A stretch of DNA of 64,000 bases from Kastovskya adunca ATA6-11-RM4. GTDB taxonomy: Bacteria > Cyanobacteriota > Cyanobacteriia > Cyanobacteriales > Coleofasciculaceae. The stretch spans positions 247,655 to 311,654 of the forward strand of contig JAHHHJ010000004.1 in NCBI GenBank assembly GCA_019359445.1. Direction: 5' to 3'. This document shows positions 62,883 to 64,000 of this stretch, piece after piece. The notes below the pieces were generated by a model that worked only from the letters and a program-made list of their open reading frames with translations, was not told the DNA's origin and ran no database searches. Both the position numbers and the translations under genes were made by a program. Every line of letters begins with the position of its first letter. Positions within the stretch are counted from its first letter, which is position 1.

Positions 62883-63869
62883 ATGAATACCGTCGATTAT
62901 CTCCGAATTAGTCTGATTGACCGCTGTAACTTCCGTTGTCAGTACTGTATGCCGGAAGGGACAGAACTCGACTATATTCTGCGCCAGGAATTGCTAGCTC
63001 ATGAGGAACTGCTAACTTTACTGCGGGAAGTTTTTATCCCGGTAGGATTTAGGAAGTTTCGCCTCACTGGGGGGGAACCCTTGCTGCGTCCGGGAGTGGT
63101 GGACTTAGTCAGGGCGATCGCTTCGTTTCCCGAAACCCAAGACTTGGCAATGACGACGAATGCCTTTTTACTGGCGGGAATGGCACAAGACCTTTATGAT
63201 GCGGGGTTGCGGCGGATCAATATTAGTCTAGACTCTCTGGCTCCAGAGACCTTTGACAAAATTATTGGCAACCGGGGGCGATCGCGTTGGCAACAAACCT
63301 GGGACGGGATTCAAGCCGCGCACCGCGTCGGTTTTGATCCCCTAAAGTTGAATATAGTGGTAATTCCGCGAGTAAATGACCAAGAAGTGCTGGATTTAGC
63401 TGCCTTAACCATTGAACGGCAGTGGCACGTCCGATTCATTGAATTTATGCCGATTGGCAATCCAGAATTATTTGGAGAGCGGGCATGGGTGCCGTCGGAG
63501 GAGTTGCGGCAACGTATCTGTCAGGCGTTCGGTTTAATGGAATCCCACGTCCGGGGTAACGGCCCGGCGGATGTTTTCCAGATTCCCAACGCTAAAGGAA
63601 CTTTGGGCTTTATCAGTCAGATGTCGGAATGTTTTTGCGATCGCTGTAACCGGATGCGTCTTTCTGCCGACGGTTGGCTACGCCCTTGTCTGCTCAACGA
63701 AACGGGTCAAATTGACCTAAAAACTGCCCTGCGTAGCGGTGTCAACCTGGCTGACTTGAGAGAGCAAGTCAGAGAACTCTTGCTCCTCAAACCCGAAATC
63801 AACTATAAACAGCGAGATTCCGGAACAGCCGGCACTTACACTCGCACAATGTCACAAATTGGCGGCTAA
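62883..63869 (+). CDS. moaA: GTP 3',8-cyclase (molybdenum cofactor biosynthesis)
   Basis: MoaA is a radical SAM enzyme forming 3',8-cyclo-GTP, the first step of molybdopterin synthesis. The 328-residue protein has the SAM cluster CNFRCQYC (C-x3-C-x2-C) near residue 15, [20 protein letters not shown], and a second cluster CFCDRCN with a third Cys in PCLLN. The C-terminus ends in the required Gly-Gly (QIGG). The ATG is at 62883. Confidence 0.95.
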   Translation: MNTVDYLRISLIDRCNFRCQYCMPEGTELDYILRQELLAHEELLTLLREVFIPVGFRKFRLTGGEPLLRPGVVDLVRAIASFPETQDLAMTTNAFLLAGMAQDLYDAGLRRINISLDSLAPETFDKIIGNRGRSRWQQTWDGIQAAHRVGFDPLKLNIVVIPRVNDQEVLDLAALTIERQWHVRFIEFMPIGNPELFGERAWVPSEELRQRICQAFGLMESHVRGNGPADVFQIPNAKGTLGFISQMSECFCDRCNRMRLSADGWLRPCLLNETGQIDLKTALRSGVNLADLREQVRELLLLKPEINYKQRDSGTAGTYTRTMSQIGG

Positions 63870-63884
63870 AGGTTTATTGACACT

Positions 63885-63916
63885 CCCACGGTTGCGCTAA
63901 AAGCTAAAACCGTGGG
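63885..63916 (-). mobile_element. right-end hairpin of a second tnpB element
   Basis: CCCACGGTT (63885-63893) pairs with AACCGTGGG (63908-63916). On the minus strand it is followed by AGTGTCAAT, the same ending as the first tnpB element. The inner bases contain AGCGC/GCTAAAAGCT. Confidence 0.75.
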
Positions 63917-64000
63917 ATTCTTGGGTCAAAAGGGAGCTATTGCTTAACCCCTCGCCAAGCATCTTGACCGTATGCCCTACGGCTGCAAGTCCACGCTGCA
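63904..64000 (-). CDS. tnpB: C-terminal fragment of a second TnpB, cut by window edge
   Basis: On the minus strand the frame enters at the right edge as QRGLAAVGHTVKMLGEGLSN and continues SSLLTQESHGFSF, then stops at 63904. AAVGHT...GE..S.......ESHG is the canonical TnpB tail, corresponding to STVGHTGT...ESPRL in the first element. It is only the last ~32 residues. The stop lies inside the right-end hairpin, the normal place, unlike the first copy. Confidence 0.75.

Overview
The window is chromosomal DNA from a cyanobacterium, probably a filamentous one of the Microcoleus/Coleofasciculus/Oscillatoria kind; no species can be assigned from the sequence alone. The evidence is the very dense HIP1 octamer (GCGATCGC) in and between genes, the acyl-ACP reductase/aldehyde-deformylating oxygenase pair, Ycf33, cyanobacteria-restricted small families (DUF4327, DUF1830, DUF4079), a cyanobacterial-type glutamate-cysteine ligase, heptamer-type short tandem repeats and many interspersed palindromic repeats. 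Nearly everything is ordinary single-copy chromosomal DNA. There is no prophage, CRISPR array or large island, but small mobile and decayed elements are scattered through it.

Layout. 1-8.3 kb: a truncated hydrolase, a small membrane protein, an SbcD-like nuclease subunit, a hypothetical, a small MITE, a Nif3-like protein, an ABC exporter, a PD-(D/E)XK-like protein and a Band7-FHA fusion. 8.4-10.7 kb: a solo tnpB element and a CrtW-type carotenoid ketolase. 10.8-16.2 kb, all on the minus strand: the alkane locus ado > aar > accA > SDR > folE, with the decayed remnant of a B12-binding radical SAM gene between ado and aar. 16.4-28 kb: an orphan sugar-ABC permease, a membrane desaturase, a hypothetical, tRNA-Met, a LysM/M23 peptidase with a long structured leader, trmL, gshA, an HDAC-like deacetylase and an 11-unit TPR protein. 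28-38 kb: MscS channel, HPF/RaiA-cold-shock fusion, small DUF proteins, a decayed ABC-2 permease, an OmpR-type regulator, an orphan ABC ATPase and cimA. 38-48 kb: a DUF4327-like protein, a pentapeptide protein, uvrA, a duplicated locus encoding a modular repeat protein, and a GH31 glycosidase. 48-64 kb: SRAP protein, Dam-type methylase, ycf33-rbfA-GH3 operon, DUF4327, a possible structured RNA, a CDF-transporter remnant, an Rpn-like nuclease, a phased set of three DnaA boxes, guaA, cbiD, a pentapeptide protein, an MFS transporter, moaA, and the tail of a second tnpB at the right edge.

How the genes work together. AAR reduces acyl-ACP to aldehyde and ADO turns it into an alkane. accA makes part of the enzyme supplying malonyl-CoA for the acyl chains. 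GTP cyclohydrolase I (folE) and the SDR are the usual genomic companions, without a proven functional link. RbfA (30S maturation), TrmL (tRNA wobble methylation) and the HPF-CSD protein (ribosome hibernation type) all serve translation but are scattered. UvrA, SbcD and SRAP serve DNA repair. GuaA and CbiD sit side by side.

The items most worth a second look are: the duplicated ~180-bp module that carries a truncated copy of the 614-residue repeat protein and flanks an unrelated gene; three DnaA boxes spaced 20-22 bp apart upstream of guaA; a long fully paired stem on the plus strand at 53.75 kb; strong hairpins in the ado leader and in the M23 peptidase leader; the in-frame palindrome inside tnpB; and two decayed genes found only as short homology in gaps.
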